Assembly: GCA_916048095.2 (NCBI GenBank)
Contig: OU696577.1
Span: 8,450,440-8,514,439 of the forward strand
DNA: 64,000 nt
Origin: Sacculina carcini
Lineage: Eukaryota > Arthropoda > Thecostraca > Sacculinidae
Direction: 5' to 3'
The notes beneath the pieces were generated by a model. That model saw nothing but the letters and a program-made list of their open reading frames with translations. It ran no database searches and was not told where the DNA came from. A program made the translations under genes and the position numbers. Shown in pieces: positions 48,211 through 59,913 of this stretch (position 1 is its first letter; every line of letters begins with the position of its first letter).

Positions 48211-48425
48211 GAGGGATGCCCAGCGGGAAATTGAGGGTCGAACATGTCCAATGTGTGTGTGTTTTATTATCAATTCGTCTATTTTCGTTTCCAGTGCTTT
48301 CTTGACAGTAAATTTTGGCTGAAACAACTGAGTTTATTGGACTTCTCAGCGCTGTTGTTGTTATAGAAAATGAAAAGTTGGCTCTCTTCAAGAGGCGGGC
48401 GATCGGAGAAAAGTTACGGATGATT
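48211..48425 (+). mobile_element. hAT-type MITE (family M1), diverged
   Basis: Shares AGCGGGAAATTGAGGGTCG, ATGTGTGTGTGTTTTATTATC, TTATTGGACTTCTCAGCGCTG and GAAAATGAAAAGTTGGCTC with the 55.2 kb copy. Confidence 0.65.
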
Positions 48426-49141
48426 TTGATCATTGATGTGGAACGTTGCTGAAACCAGACTCCATCAACGATTCACTCTTGTCACAAAGACTTCCTGTTT
48501 CCATGATGTTTGGAATTTCCAATGGAATGCAATATACCCAGTGGATTTACCACGCACGACCGTCTCTTGAAGGTTGCACATGAAGTCATGGCGTGTTGCA
48601 ACATGACTCACCGGCTTGCAATGCAATGTGCAACATGAGCAAGAGACGCAATAGCGCCGTATATACAGTGCAATAATTCAACAGCAATGACAGTTTATCA
48701 AAAACCAGTGGCAAATGGAATATGTCAATCGAAATGAAGGATAAATGATACTTAAAATATGTTTTGACATATTTTAAGTATGTTTTAACCATATTTTAAG
48801 TATCCATTGTATTAGCAAGCAGAGTAATTAAAATGTCCAATAGTGAACGATGATGCAATAATGAAGTATTTTTAAAAAAATCATCAATATCTAGTAATTT
48901 TTTATTCAAAACGCTAACTTTTTACTTGCGATGAAAATTTTGAAATGGCGAAAGATTGTTTTCTATCAAATCCGTTCGCTGTCGTAACGGTGGCAGGTCC
49001 ACAGACTCCTTCGTTTGGGCCCCTCGTTTCTACCCGTCTGACACCGCCACTGCACGCACAGGTAACAGGCGCACAGGTTGAGAAAAACATCACATCACAC
49101 TTGCACGCGCGCGCCAGGGAAAAGAGTGGATGAGACATCTA

Positions 49142-49242
49142 GAGAGAGAGAGAGAGAGAAAGAAAGAGTACAAGGAGCAGACACGCAAAAACTTTACCAG
49201 CGGAACTACATTGAACCGAGCGAATAATGAAAGACCTGAGAA

Positions 49243-49295
<53 letters not shown>

Positions 49296-49494
49296 ACGGT
49301 TGGCCAAGAAACACGCCACATTCACTTCCGGTTTCACCGACACACAAACACAGACAGACACACACACACACACACACAGACAGACACAGACACAAAGTTG
49401 GTCGTTGCCTAGTTCCCGCGCCACCAACCGACTTGGGAAACGTGCACACAACAAATCACACACACACACAAACACACACACACACACACAAGCA

Positions 49495-49543
<49 letters not shown>

Positions 49544-49560
49544 GCAGACACACACATACA
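49142..49560. repeat. GAGA, (TG)n and (CA)n tracts
   Basis: GA at 49140-49165, TG at 49243-49291 and CA at 49350-49380, 49456-49560. The long threonine/histidine and cysteine/valine frames here are repeat artefacts. Confidence 0.9.
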
Positions 49561-49570
49561 TACACGGAAA

Positions 49571-49619
49571 ATGTCGCACAGAGAGGATAGTGAAACAGAC
49601 ACAGATAATTCCGGGTTGT
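49571..49619 (+). CDS. Possible first coding exon, plus strand
   Basis: ATG followed by SHREDSETDTDNSG and a good donor, TT|GTAAGT. It is short and acidic with no recognised family. The context (a CA tract just before it) gives no promoter support. Confidence 0.15.
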
Positions 49620-50520
49620 AAGTTGGCTGGTGACAAACAGTGACAGACAGACAGACAGACACAAATAGAGTGGATACATTAGCAAGCATAAAATACAGCT
49701 GAAAACAAAAGAATACACAAAAATACGGAAACATTCCAAATAACAGCCCAATTCGAAAGTCTGCCAAAAAAACTTAATTAAATGGTAAATGAGACTGTTT
49801 TTATGTTTATTTTTGGCTTGGTAATGCTTAGATTCTTATGATTAGTCTAATATTTTTCATTAAATGACCATAATTGAGTTCAACGGCGTAATCACTGAAA
49901 ATTGATCACAAGGCGGGGTGCAATACACAGCTGAGCTCGTGCATAGAATACGAATTCAGGATGAATAAATAAAGATAATTCAATACACAGAGAAAAAATG
50001 ATATTAGTTCTGGAAAAAGTCACAAATTGAAAGAGTTCGATTCAGACATACACAAATACGAGAAATTGACATGATTTTTTCTCCCAAAAAAAAAACTTGG
50101 ATTCGTCTAGACTCACACACATTCTAACATGTACAGGCTACATAACTTGAAATATTGTTCAAACTTGTTTAGCATGAAAAGATGGCGTGTTGAATACATT
50201 CCTACGTTGGCCTGAAAATGGTTATTGAATTCTTTTTTCGCCGACATGAATTTTTTCCCTGGAAACAAGTCGCTTAGTAAAGTATACTTTAAACAAGCTC
50301 CTTTACTTCAAGCTTCAGGCTCAAGCTTCAGGTTCGGAGTTTTTACAAATATACCTAAACATGATGATGTAATCGCCTGAATTTTGACATTGCTGAACAA
50401 ATATATGCATACGCGTACAAAAATGGCTTCGCTAAGATAGAAAGAAAACCTACAGCAGTGAATAATACATTTTAGCATATTAGCTCTCACCAGGGTTGAT
50501 TAATTTCAAATACTTACCGC

Positions 50521-50860
50521 AATACTATCGAGAAAAAGGTGTTGAAACTGAAACAATCTTGTTTTCCTCAGTAATTTCTTCTACACTTCCTCGAATAAGC
50601 ACTTCACCTCACGCACGCACACGCACACACACAAGACGCAGCCTAACTAAACGAAGTTCGCACGTGTACTGATGCGTCTGGCATTGTCGATGTGCTTGTG
50701 TAGCACGCGCGCACTCAGTTATGTCTTAACTGCGGGCTACACGACACGCACACGGCACGCGGATATAACCTAGCACCGCCTCTGACTGTAGACGTCGACT
50801 ATCAGCGCCTCCTAGCGCGCGCATACACATACATACAGACAGACATACATACAGTCACGG
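50521..50860. promoter_or_regulatory. CpG-rich promoter-like block
   Basis: 50640-50860 is the most CpG-rich non-coding stretch of the window (GCACGCGCGC, GTCGACTATCAGCGCC). On the minus strand it is followed by a strong donor, GCG|GTAAGTATTTG at 50520, compatible with a 5' UTR exon, possibly of Yan 8 kb downstream. On the plus strand it precedes a proline-rich frame at 50862. Confidence 0.3.
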
Positions 50861-50861
50861 A

Positions 50862-50998
50862 ATGGGCCGGATGTCTGAACAGCCCCCCCTTGCTCCCCGC
50901 CCCCCTCCCCACCAACCGACGAGCAGACATTCGCAGCACTTCCGTTCAAGTCACGAACCAGAGGCGACTCCAGGCAGCAGCAACCGCGGAGCTAAATG
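50862..50998 (+). CDS. Possible first coding exon, plus strand
   Basis: ATG then GRMSEQPPLAPRPPPHQPT and RSSHEPEATPGSSNRGA, with a GTGAGG donor at about 50999. Low-complexity and proline-rich, with no family recognised. It follows the CpG-rich block, which is the main support. Confidence 0.25.
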
Positions 50999-51194
50999 TG
51001 AGGGATTATTACCAAGACATGCCACCCAATCGCAGATCATTTTCAATACTTATTGCACTACTGGTATACTCATAAATTATCATAAAATCTAGCGTATACA
51101 CAGCCCGTATTATACACCACGTGTATGTGAGTGTGTGTGCGCTAATATAAGCTGCACACTTTATATCAATCTAAAAACGATGTGTATGCGTATG

Positions 51195-51201
51195 TGCGTG
51201 T

Positions 51202-51238
<37 letters not shown>

Positions 51239-51500
51239 TGTCCGTTGACGTCACTGGCATACGACGTGACCTTCTCAGAAGCGCTCACAACTCTCTCTCT
51301 CTCTCTCTCTTTGTGAGAGCGCCTTCGTACGCTCATCCTCTCTCTTTCTCACAGCATGCGTGTATGTCTCTGTGTGTGTGTGTGTGTGCGTGTGTGTGTG
51401 TCGCTATTGTCTTACATGTTCGACACAGGAAGTGAGTGCAGGTGGCAACTTCCACTCACACACACACACACACATACACATACACACATACATACACAGT
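51195..51500. repeat. (TG)n, (TC)n, (TG)n, (CA)n series
   Basis: TG at 51205-51237, TC at 51291-51311, TG at 51370-51400 and CA at 51458-51474, separated by short unique CpG-rich pieces. Confidence 0.9.
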
Positions 51501-52102
51501 CAAAGAGCGTGAGTACATTGAAGAATACGGCTATGGGGTCACGTGACCGGTGTCACAAGACGCTAACTGTGTCACGTGATGTTGGACACAATTCGTTTGA
51601 CAAATATATTTGGTGATTTTCGGTTAGATGGATCGGTTAGATGACAGAAAGGAGCTTACAGCTTCTAATTTTCAAACTTTCCCCCATGGCGCCACTATTT
51701 TTCGTTTAGCTGGTCAGAATTTGAATAAAATTTTATATATGAAAAAACAACCAGGTGATGTATGAGTGCATATTCATTTGACACCAATTCACCAATAAAA
51801 ATCAAGTAAAAACGACCGCAAATAATCGAACAGTACGGGTTTCGAACCCATGATACCAATAGACCAGTGTTGTCTATTATTTACCCATCATACGGTGCAT
51901 TAAAAAGTATATTAAGTATACATTTAAGTAATTAGCATTTCTTCGGGCTTTTGTTTTATACTTTAGCTGTAATTTCCCTGGGATATAAGAGACTTTATCT
52001 CCACTCTTACATCCGGGCTACATTATGCATGATAATTGTTGTACGTTGTCGTACTGGCATACATGTGCAGTCTTTAGCAGCCCCTGTTATGTTGCTACAT
52101 TA

Positions 52103-53062
52103 TTATTATTATTATTATCATTAATTACAGGCAAATCCAGTAGCATGGGAAGAGTGCAAGCACTATTACCACCCTAAGGTGGCCCCATGTACCGGAAGCG
52201 CTCAAAAGATTCAGAGAGAAAGAGAGTTCGAAGAGAAAAAAGTCTAGAAAGAGAGTTGGAAAGAAAATAATAAATAAATAACAATAAATAATAAACCATC
52301 ATCCGATAACAATCCATAATGTCACTCCGCCCACGTTCCTCAATAAATAATAACAATCAACAATAAATATGTGATTCATTAAAAAACAGCCATCAATAAA
52401 TAAGAATAAATATTAATAAATAAGTAATAAATAACAATCAAGAACAATACATATGATTCAAATAAGAAACATCCAACAATAAATATAAATATGATTCAAT
52501 AAGTAACAACAACACAAATAAATATGATTCAATAAACAATAACACCAATGAATATGATTCAATAAACAGCAACAACAATAAATATGATTCAATAAACAAC
52601 AACAACAATAAATATGATTCAATAAACAGCAACAACAATAAATATGATTCAATAAACAACAACAACAATAAATATGACTCAATAAATATGAAATCAACAA
52701 CAACAACAATACTCAACAACAATAAATATGATTCAATAAACAACAACAGCCAACACTGAGTAAAAGTATAATTTAATAAATAACAACAACCAATAATAAA
52801 TAGTAATAAATAGAGAGTAAAATAGGAATAAATATAAATAAATAGAAAATAAATAACAATAAGCATGAATAAATAACAATAAATATGAATAAATATACAA
52901 TTAATAAGACTCAACAGTCAATTCCGCTCTTTCAGTAGCATTTCATTTACTTTGGCCTTGAATTTGTTCAAATTGTTCTGCGAGAAAGCCTCCTCCTTCA
53001 ACGTGTTCCAAGTAGACACAGTGGCCGGAAGAAAGCAACGTTGGAATTGTTTTGTACGACAA
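52103..53062 (-). mobile_element. LINE C 3' end with internal minisatellite
   Basis: The minus frame 53062-52918 encodes FQRCFLPATVSTWNTLKEEA and LNKFKAKVNEMLL, then a stop: a LINE ORF2 C-terminus. The 3' UTR contains a minisatellite (52380-52900) and ends with a conserved block GCTTCCGGTACATGG, GGTGGTAATAGTGC, ACTCTTCCCATGCTAC and (ATA)n at 52103-52125. The same 3' block occurs at 57824-57926 and 60797-60872. Confidence 0.7.
52380..52900. repeat. AATAAATATGATTCAATAAACAA minisatellite
   Basis: Imperfect units of about 30 bases (CAATAAATATGATTCAATAA plus ACAACAACAA) repeated at least eight times between 52500 and 52745, with more degenerate AATAAATA sequence on both sides. Confidence 0.9.
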
Positions 53063-53104
53063 CGTCTATCTATCTATTGTACCGTCAATCTATTGTACCA
53101 GCAT

Positions 53105-53316
53105 AGGCGGATACGGAGGGGGGCTCAGAGGGTTGAAGCCCCCCACCAAAATGTTTCCATCATCTCGTCATAGCCAAGAGGTTCATTAAAATGCGTAAAC
53201 AATTATCTTGATGTAGAATTAGTTGATATTAAGTATATTGTCGCAAAGACGTTGCATAGTGATGCATGTACATGGCTGATCGCCCCCAAAATTGCACTCT
53301 GGGTCCGCCGCTGTGC
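53105..53316 (+). mobile_element. MITE-like element (family M3)
   Basis: GGGTTGAAGCCCCCCACCAA, AATTAGTTGATATTAAG and the end GGGTCCGCCGCTGTG parallel 31385-31600. Confidence 0.6.
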
Positions 53317-53429
53317 ACCAGTACCATATCTACTACTACTACACACACACACGGATAAGTACTGTACTCGACTGGCAGGATTAATACGGCAACGTGTCAC
53401 GTGACCGGTCTTCACTTCGGATCTACCAC

Positions 53430-53855
53430 CGTTTTAGCCAACGAACCATTTTGGCCAAACACTCAGCGGACGAAATAAGATGCGATGAATATCGACATTG
53501 ATTAAAATGGTACATATTGTGAGTGCATCTGACAGTGGCGTATCTAGTGACTGAAAGTTAAGCGAGAACTAACTTAACCTAACCCAACCCAACCTAACCT
53601 AACCAAACCTAACCAAACCTAGCCTAACCTAACCACAGCTAATCTAACGATTTGTTTGTGTTCAAAAATTTGAAAGCCACTGAACTATATACAACTGAGT
53701 GAATATTGGCCTAAATGGTCACTCGCTTAACTTTCAGTCACTAGATACGCCACTGTCAGATGCACTCACAACATGTGCCATTTTAGTCAATGTCGAGATT
53801 CATCGCATCGTATTTCGATCTCCGAGCGTTGGCCAAAACGGTAGTAACCCCGTCA
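53430..53855. mobile_element. Foldback element with TTAGG-like pentamers in the loop
   Basis: Inner arms 53519-53566 and 53722-53769 are exact 48-base inverted copies. The outer arms extend with mismatches to about 53430 and 53855 (CCGTTTTAGCCAACG versus CCGTTTTGGCCAACG). The loop contains 53573-53634, about twelve degenerate CCTAA pentamers. Confidence 0.85.
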
Positions 53856-53947
53856 CTTCCCGTCTGCAATCGCATCTATAGGTCAGCTGACCAGCAGAGT
53901 TCTCACTTCATTACCAGATATATTTCTCTTTCCTGATGGACCTAGCT

Positions 53948-54259
53948 CAGAGGTTCCCAATCGTTGGGTCGTGACCCCTAGCGAGGTCGCAGGGTCACTT
54001 CAGGGGGGTCATGAGAGCAGCCTGAAAACACTTTGATAAATTTGCTAAATTTGCACACAACAATTCACGTTGTGAACACCTGATGTTTTTTTCTTTGTAT
54101 TTTAAAAAAAATTCAATAACGATGGCATTAAAGTATTGAATGTGATAATAATTCAGTATAAAGGTGTATTTCTGACTTCTCTTATTATTACTGGGGGGCC
54201 ATGGAGCCCTCCGTATATGTCCTGGAGATCGCCGAGCGAAAAAGGTTGGGAGCCCCTGA
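53948..54259. mobile_element. hAT-type MITE (family M5)
   Basis: Begins CAGAGGTTCCCAATCGTTG and ends AAAAGGTTGGGAGCCCCTG, imperfect inverted ends of hAT type. The interior has GGTCGTGACCCC and GGTCATGAGAGC words. Flanks ACCTAGCT and ACCTCGCC agree at six of eight positions. Confidence 0.75.
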
Positions 54260-54364
54260 CCTCGCCTTACTAACCTAACCAGATAAGACTGTGCACGCGC
54301 CTGGAAGAATGCAGTGGACGCGATCAGACAAGTCCTTGGTCATACCACGGCAAATGGATTGGCG

Positions 54365-54525
54365 CAGTGGCGTCTCCAACGGGGGAATTGGAAGGGCCGT
54401 AGCTCCCATCCCCCTCTGAAAAAAATCCTGACAATGAACGTTTAGAGTGTAGTTCCTCCTATTTCACCAAGCGCCCCACACTGTTTCCTTAGCCCCCCTT
54501 CCCCTACATCCTCGCACCGCCATTG
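54365..54525. mobile_element. MITE (family M4)
   Basis: CAGTGGCGTCTCCAACGG at the left and CGCACCGCCATTG at the right; the interior TTTAGAGTGTAGTTCCTCC matches the 46.5 kb copy. Confidence 0.65.
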
Positions 54526-54743
54526 CACTGACGTCACATGACGTAAACACATTTGACGTCTATCGTGTTAGGCGAACTGGTGAAGACTCACGTAGGTGTA
54601 CGACTTTTACGTTGGAATTTTTCCGTGCGCATGTGTATTTCTCTGTATACATGAGCTAATGTGTTGCGGAGGCCTTCAGAATGCACTACTAATCGACATA
54701 TAAAGTCAACCTTCAGCTGCGGTTTGTTTGTAAATCCGTGCTC

Positions 54744-55016
54744 TCATCCTAACAAGAGATCCTCTTCGAAAGATCCTCTTCTCGCGTGCAATGCTGCCGT
54801 GAAATCATGACCGCAACAGATTAGCGTAGAGGCGCCACTCGACCCAGCTTCGTTGCAGCTCTGCAACATCTTGTTCTCGTCCTGTTGCATATGCAAGGAC
54901 GTTGACTGAGGAAGCTCTTTCTCCGACGCCAAACTTGTTTCCTTCGCTGCGGCTGTCGCGGTAAATGGACTGATTGATGTATGTGTGGATCCGGTGCAGG
55001 CCTTGCTAGCATCCAT
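54744..55016 (-). CDS. Unidentified 90-codon frame
   Basis: ATG preceded by in-frame stops, then MDASKACTGSTHTS, KETSLASEKELPQS and SFEEDLLLG, stop. It has varied composition unlike the repeat-derived frames, but no domain, no splice partner and no promoter evidence. It is either a small hypothetical gene or chance. Confidence 0.2.
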   Translation of the reverse strand: MDASKACTGSTHTSISPFTATAAAKETSLASEKELPQSTSLHMQQDENKMLQSCNEAGSSGASTLICCGHDFTAALHARRGSFEEDLLLG

Positions 55017-55222
55017 TCATCACAGTGTCAACCGCATTAATCTGTATCAAAACAGAAGACATTTGTTGTAAACATTGGTGATTTACAAGTATATAATATG
55101 AACAAGCATTTGCGCAATTATTTCGCGACTATTCGCAACTATTAATCCAAGCCAATCCCTCCTATTATTTATAGGAAAAAATATTCATGAATCCACAGCA
55201 AAATTCACGGCACACTCTAGCA

Positions 55223-55491
55223 CAGTGGTTCTTAACCTGTGGGAAATTCCCCACTGGTGGGGAATGAAAGAGTTACCAAGTGGGAAGCTAAAGGTCGGAC
55301 AGAACAGGACAACTATGTGTGTGTTTTTATCAATTCAAATTCGTTTATATTTGTTTCTAATGACCTCTTGACATTTACTTTTATGTAACAACTGAATTTA
55401 TTGAATTTATCAGCGCTGTGTTGTGTGGAAAATGAAGAGATGGCTCATTAAGAAGTGTGAGGAATCAGAGAAAAAAGGTTGAGAACCACTG
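55223..55491 (+). mobile_element. hAT-type MITE, best copy of family M1
   Basis: Ends CAGTGGTTCTTAACCT and AGGTTGAGAACCACTG form 16-base inverted repeats with one mismatch, the classic hAT MITE terminus. Flanks CTCTAGCA and GTCTAGTT share TCTAG. The interior contains TATGTGTGTGTTTTTATC, the short TG seed that is longer in other copies. Confidence 0.85.
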
Positions 55492-55499
55492 GTCTAGTT

Positions 55500-56660
55500 A
55501 AATATATTCCGTATTGCAGATGGCAAAACCGCAAATTCATATGACGTTGGCCTTATGGAAGATACTAAATTTAACTACAAAGAGGAGTGCCTGCACGCAA
55601 TAAGCACGAACACATTTGTACACTTACGGCATTGTAGTCAGTGAAAACCAAGTGATTTTCAGTAGTGCGGCAATACAACATCAACCCATTAATGAAAATG
55701 AATGAAAATCCCTTCAGCTATTTCCTAGTTTCTCGTTACTTGTTCTTTCCTGTCTCCTAATCTCTTCCTCTTGCTATAACCCAGCATATCATCTCTGCTA
55801 ATACTCTCGATAATCCTGCCAAGGTTAGTAGCGTCACGCGATATCTCTTCCTCTTCCCTTTCTCTTCCTCTCTCTCTCTGCTCTTCACTCTTCATCAGAT
55901 TTCACTCCACTTCCTTTCCCAAACAAAAGGTGTGACTGCGCTCATGTCAGTACTGGAGCATCGAAGGTTCGGAAACGCTCAAATTACTAAATAATTCGAC
56001 AATGTCATTTCGTCAAGTCTGTCAAGAAAATTATTTATAAATAACGATGTATTCAAAGCAAATAACTCATTTGGAAACCTTGCTTCTCCAACAACACAAC
56101 AATATACAGATCGGCTTATAATAGTGGTTCTAAGCTGTGCGCCGTGGCGATACCGTAACCAATGAGGTTTATCCGAGGTGCGGTTAATGCTAGTTGGAAT
56201 CGGAGGTGCTGGAGGGTGCGAGTCTGGTGCCAAAAAAGTGCGAGGATTCCTGTGAAAAATTAATGAAAATACATGTTTTACACATGTTTTATGTTTTTTT
56301 ATAGAAGAAAGCATTCTTTTCCTGAAGGAACTTAAATCTGCATGGATGAATATTGAATAAATAAAAATCGTCGTTACGTCATGTGTATTTTTATCTCTTT
56401 AATAAAGCAACCAATAATTCAGTGGGTACGACAATTGAGTGCTGATTTGAAAATTGTGAAAACACTTGAAAAATTTATATACAAAAATCAAAATGTCGTC
56501 AACTTTTCAACATAGCACAACTGGCATACCAGGTCCAGAAAACGCTCGTCCCTTTCAACGTACTTCGCCGAAAAAAGCATGACCGAAAATAGCCGGCGTT
56601 CGAGACAAACAGGAAACAGACATCCAAAACGGGCTGGGCATATTGACTATGTCTAATGAT
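55500..56660. other. Gene-free spacer
   Basis: No gene is recognised. There is a CT-rich stretch at 55850-55890 and a decayed hAT-like end near 56120-56150 (GTGGTTCTAAGCTG). Confidence 0.4.
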
Positions 56661-57092
56661 ATACCGTAAATACCGCCTATTAAGCCCGCTAATATATTCT
56701 AAAATTCCACTCGATATACTACATAGTGGCTTTAATGGCCAGACATCTATTTCAGGATGCATAAATTCAGTCTGTCAAAGTTATATTTATCCAACAGACC
56801 AATCCTCATTACAGTATGAATTATATTAATATTGATAAAGTACAAATATGTGCAATAGTTTGATGTAAACGTAAATGACAGAAACATACACGTAACACAT
56901 AAATGAAATAAAAGGACGCCATTTTCAGCATAATATATACATGTGGAACAAACAGAGCATTGGAAAAATACTACCGGAGAAAAGTTCACAATTTTTGGCT
57001 GGGTTTATTGGAGGACTGTACTATAGTGAAAACCTAGTATTTCAGGCCTGAAAACTGACTGACATGGACTTAATGGGCCGGATCTACGGTAG
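56661..57092. mobile_element. MITE (family M2) with TA duplication
   Basis: The left end CCGTAAATACCGCCTATTAA and the right end read inversely, CCGTAGATCCGGCCCATTAA, are flanked by TA on both sides, as in Tc1/mariner-type elements. The interior 56763-57068 matches the copy in CDC14 intron 5. Confidence 0.75.
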
Positions 57093-57177
57093 TCGTTAAA
57101 ATCATCTGAAATACCGACATAACCTCAGGATCGGTTTGCGCTCCCAGCTGCATTTCGCACTTTATGTTTTCACCCAC
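57092..57177 (-). CDS. Possible coding exon of an unidentified minus-strand gene (b)
   Basis: A strong acceptor (CCTTTTCTTTTTAG|GTGGGT) opens a frame VGENIKCEMQLGAQTDPEV, MSVFQMILTT. It is in phase 0 with the end of the exon candidate at 57454-57520. The MITE border at 57091 cuts off the downstream side, and only a weak donor is visible. No family is recognised. Confidence 0.3.
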
Positions 57178-57453
57178 CTAAAAAGAAAAGGTTTTCGTCT
57201 AAAACCCAAGCGATACTAGCTTAACATAGCCGCGTGTATATGACCACGTGAATATACAATTGTAACGATAAAGTACTTACTTATTTACTACAGCAGTATA
57301 TGTGTGTATGTGTGTTGGCTTGTTTTTCACAATGAGACGGATGTAAACTTGACGAATGACAAGTTCCGTCGCGATATGCAATTCTTACGACACGACGCAC
57401 AAACACACACACAAACATACAGACAGACAGACAGACAGAGCGGAAAGATATAC

Positions 57454-57520
57454 CGGAAGTGGGCCAACGACCCCGCGATTCTTGTCGTCTATTGTTGGCG
57501 CGTAATCGGAGGAAGTTTTA
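57454..57520 (-). CDS. Possible coding exon of an unidentified minus-strand gene (a)
   Basis: Between an acceptor GAGCAG next to the long (CA)n of the sense strand and a donor CCG|GTATAT. It encodes KTSSDYAPTIDDKNRGVV, GPLP, ending in phase 0, so it would read on into VGENIK. A (GU)n tract does not precede it; instead (CA)n does. Confidence 0.28.
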
Positions 57521-57527
57521 CTGCTCC

Positions 57528-57693
<166 letters not shown>

Positions 57694-57823
57694 AGTGTGG
57701 TACCCAACTGTCAACTGAAGCGAATTATTCAGTTTCAAAATCGCCCAAAGCAGCTCGTCTATTGTATACACAAGTATTCATAGCAAACTTTTGCGGTACA
57801 TTAATAATTCCAGTGACAATTTT

Positions 57824-57926
57824 ATGATTATTATTATTATTGTTAATTACAGGCAAATCGAGTAGCATGGGGGAAGAGTGCAAGTGCACTATTACCACCC
57901 TGCGGTGGCTCCATGTACCGGAAGCG
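57824..57926 (-). mobile_element. LINE C 3' terminus copy
   Basis: (ATT)n, then AATTACAGGCAAATCGAGTA, GCATGGGGGAAGAGTGCAAG and GTGGCTCCATGTACCGGAAG, matching 52103-52205. Confidence 0.8.
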
Positions 57927-58667
57927 ACCAAAAGATGTAGATTGACTTATGCAAGCGGAAACAATCTATCTAATCTGTTGTATGGCCTACGCTTCCGATA
58001 ACTCCGGGTGAAATAAACACCGTTCAGCACAAACGCCAATCGAAAATAATATATCACGTTGACAAAACGAAGACTAAACAAAAAATAAAAATATTGTAAA
58101 TAAAAAATAGAGAATTTTTATATATTTACAATATATATATTTTGTAAATATATGAAAACAATTACAAATGTAAAACACATAGCAGACAAAGAAGTCCAGA
58201 GATCAAGAAGAAACAAAGAGGAAAGCGAGAGAAGTTACACCACAAATTACGCCACAGGGCGCGCTGTTCACATCCCATTGCAGATGCGCTCCATAGCGTA
58301 ATTGTCCCGAGCACCTCGAGGCCATTATCACTGGATGTTGACCGCTCAGATCATCAGCATATGCATGTGTGTGTGTGTGTGTGTGAGTGTTTGTGGGCAG
58401 CAGACAGATAGGTCTGCGAGCCTCAACTGAACCCGGCCCGAGGCGGCAAGACTAGCTGTAATCACCATGACCAGCGCAAGCAGCACGGAGGTGAGTGTCC
58501 TGCCGAGAACAAGAGCAAACTCCCACACACTCTCTCACAAACCGCAGCCACACACACACACACACACACGAATGTAGAAGGAAAGAGTGAAGAGAGCGAG
58601 ATGAGAAAGGAGGCAATCAGAGCGAAGTCGTTGCCATCATTCACTGTTCTCTTGACTCTGTCTTTTT

Positions 58668-58913
58668 TTGCAAGTGCCCTCACTTCCTGTCGTATCTCGT
58701 TCACTTTGTGAACTGTTGCCTTGTGAGAGCGTGATTCTAGTACGCCACAGTGTCATGTCATGGCACGACGACCCCGTCTCAATGATGCGTGAAGCTAGCA
58801 TCCATCAAACATCACTTCAACGCAAAATATCGCATGACTGGTGCAATAGTGCAACACCAGAGGATGTCATTGCTAAACCATGGGAAAATGTTTCCGACAG
58901 GGTTCGAGTATAA
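58668..58913 (+). CDS. Unidentified coding-like frame
   Basis: Open to a TAA with protein-like composition: HSVMSWHDDPVSMMREAS, QRKISHDWCNSATPEDVIAK, PWENVSDRVRV. The W-x-x-x-x-P-E-x-V-I-x-x-x-W-E-N-V ending recalls the C-terminal region of Tc1/mariner-type transposases, but no catalytic motif is present to confirm it. It may be a transposase tail or a host exon. Confidence 0.3.
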   Translation: MQVPSLPVVSRSLCELLPCESVILVRHSVMSWHDDPVSMMREASIHQTSLQRKISHDWCNSATPEDVIAKPWENVSDRVRV

Positions 58914-59020
58914 CTTTTCCATTACTATACAATAGGAAGGCCGCCCATTCCATAATACATTATAGGAAAATTAAATTCACCCTTTCCAGAGTCCGTCTCT
59001 ACCTTCGAAATCTCTTAAAC

Positions 59021-59160
59021 CTTCTCGAAACCACTTTAACCTTCTCGAAACCTCTTTAACCATCTCGAAACCTCTTTAACCTTCTCGAAACCTCTTTAAC
59101 CTTCTCGAAACCTCTTTAACCTTCTCGAAACCTCTTTAACCTTCTCGAAACCTCTTTAAC
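59021..59160. repeat. 20-base minisatellite, 7 units
   Basis: Seven copies of CTTCTCGAAACCTCTTTAAC with three substitutions in total, plus a diverged unit before it. Confidence 0.97.
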
Positions 59161-59913
59161 CTTCGAATCTTCATCTGCATCTCCGAACCTTTCTCCGAAT
59201 CTCTATCAACCTTTCAGCCTTTGAAATCGGCAGTTCTGGTAGAACCTTTATGGATCAAATCATGTTTAATCTAACAAAATTTCATTCCTCGAAGCCATAT
59301 CGTGTCATTAATTCAAGATGGACACAAGACACCGCATGAATTTGCAAGGTTACATAGAGTTGAACAAATGTACAAGGTCGTATAGGGGAACACAACGAAC
59401 GAAAATGATCCAACTCATCCAAATCACATAAACACGGTTGATACACACTCGATACTCAATTGAGGATAGCAATTCAATCGATACTCAATTGATAAAGGAA
59501 AAATAACAGAAAATAACTTGCATATTGCATGACACTGCGTGATATAGACATAAATTCCAAGGCAAGGTATAATAATGCATGTATACGCGGTGCGTGTGTA
59601 CCCAGTACAAATTTTGTGTCTCCTACACACGCCACTACCGACTACAAATGTACATGAATAAATACCAATATATACACAGCATTTCCCATTGGAATATTCC
59701 AAGGCTCTTGCGCTCAACGTGTGTTGTGTATGTACAGGTGTGTTGAACAGTAATTTGCAGCCAAGAACACGTGCACACACACACACACACACACAGACAG
59801 ACACACGGACACACAGACAAGCAAACAGGCTGTAATTGCGCGCGCGGGTCGTGTAACGGACGACCCCGGAAATGGACACAAGACCTGTCTGAGATGTTTG
59901 TGAGACACAAGTG

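Noticed and set aside
53573..53634. True telomere or subtelomere
   Set aside because: Only about a dozen degenerate pentamers, enclosed by inverted repeats and flanked on both sides by ordinary interspersed repeats.
54744..55016. Upstream coding exon of Yan
   Set aside because: Yan exon 1 already has a start codon whose following residues match the Yan N-terminus, and an in-frame stop precedes it. The 54.7 kb frame has its own stop and no donor in phase.
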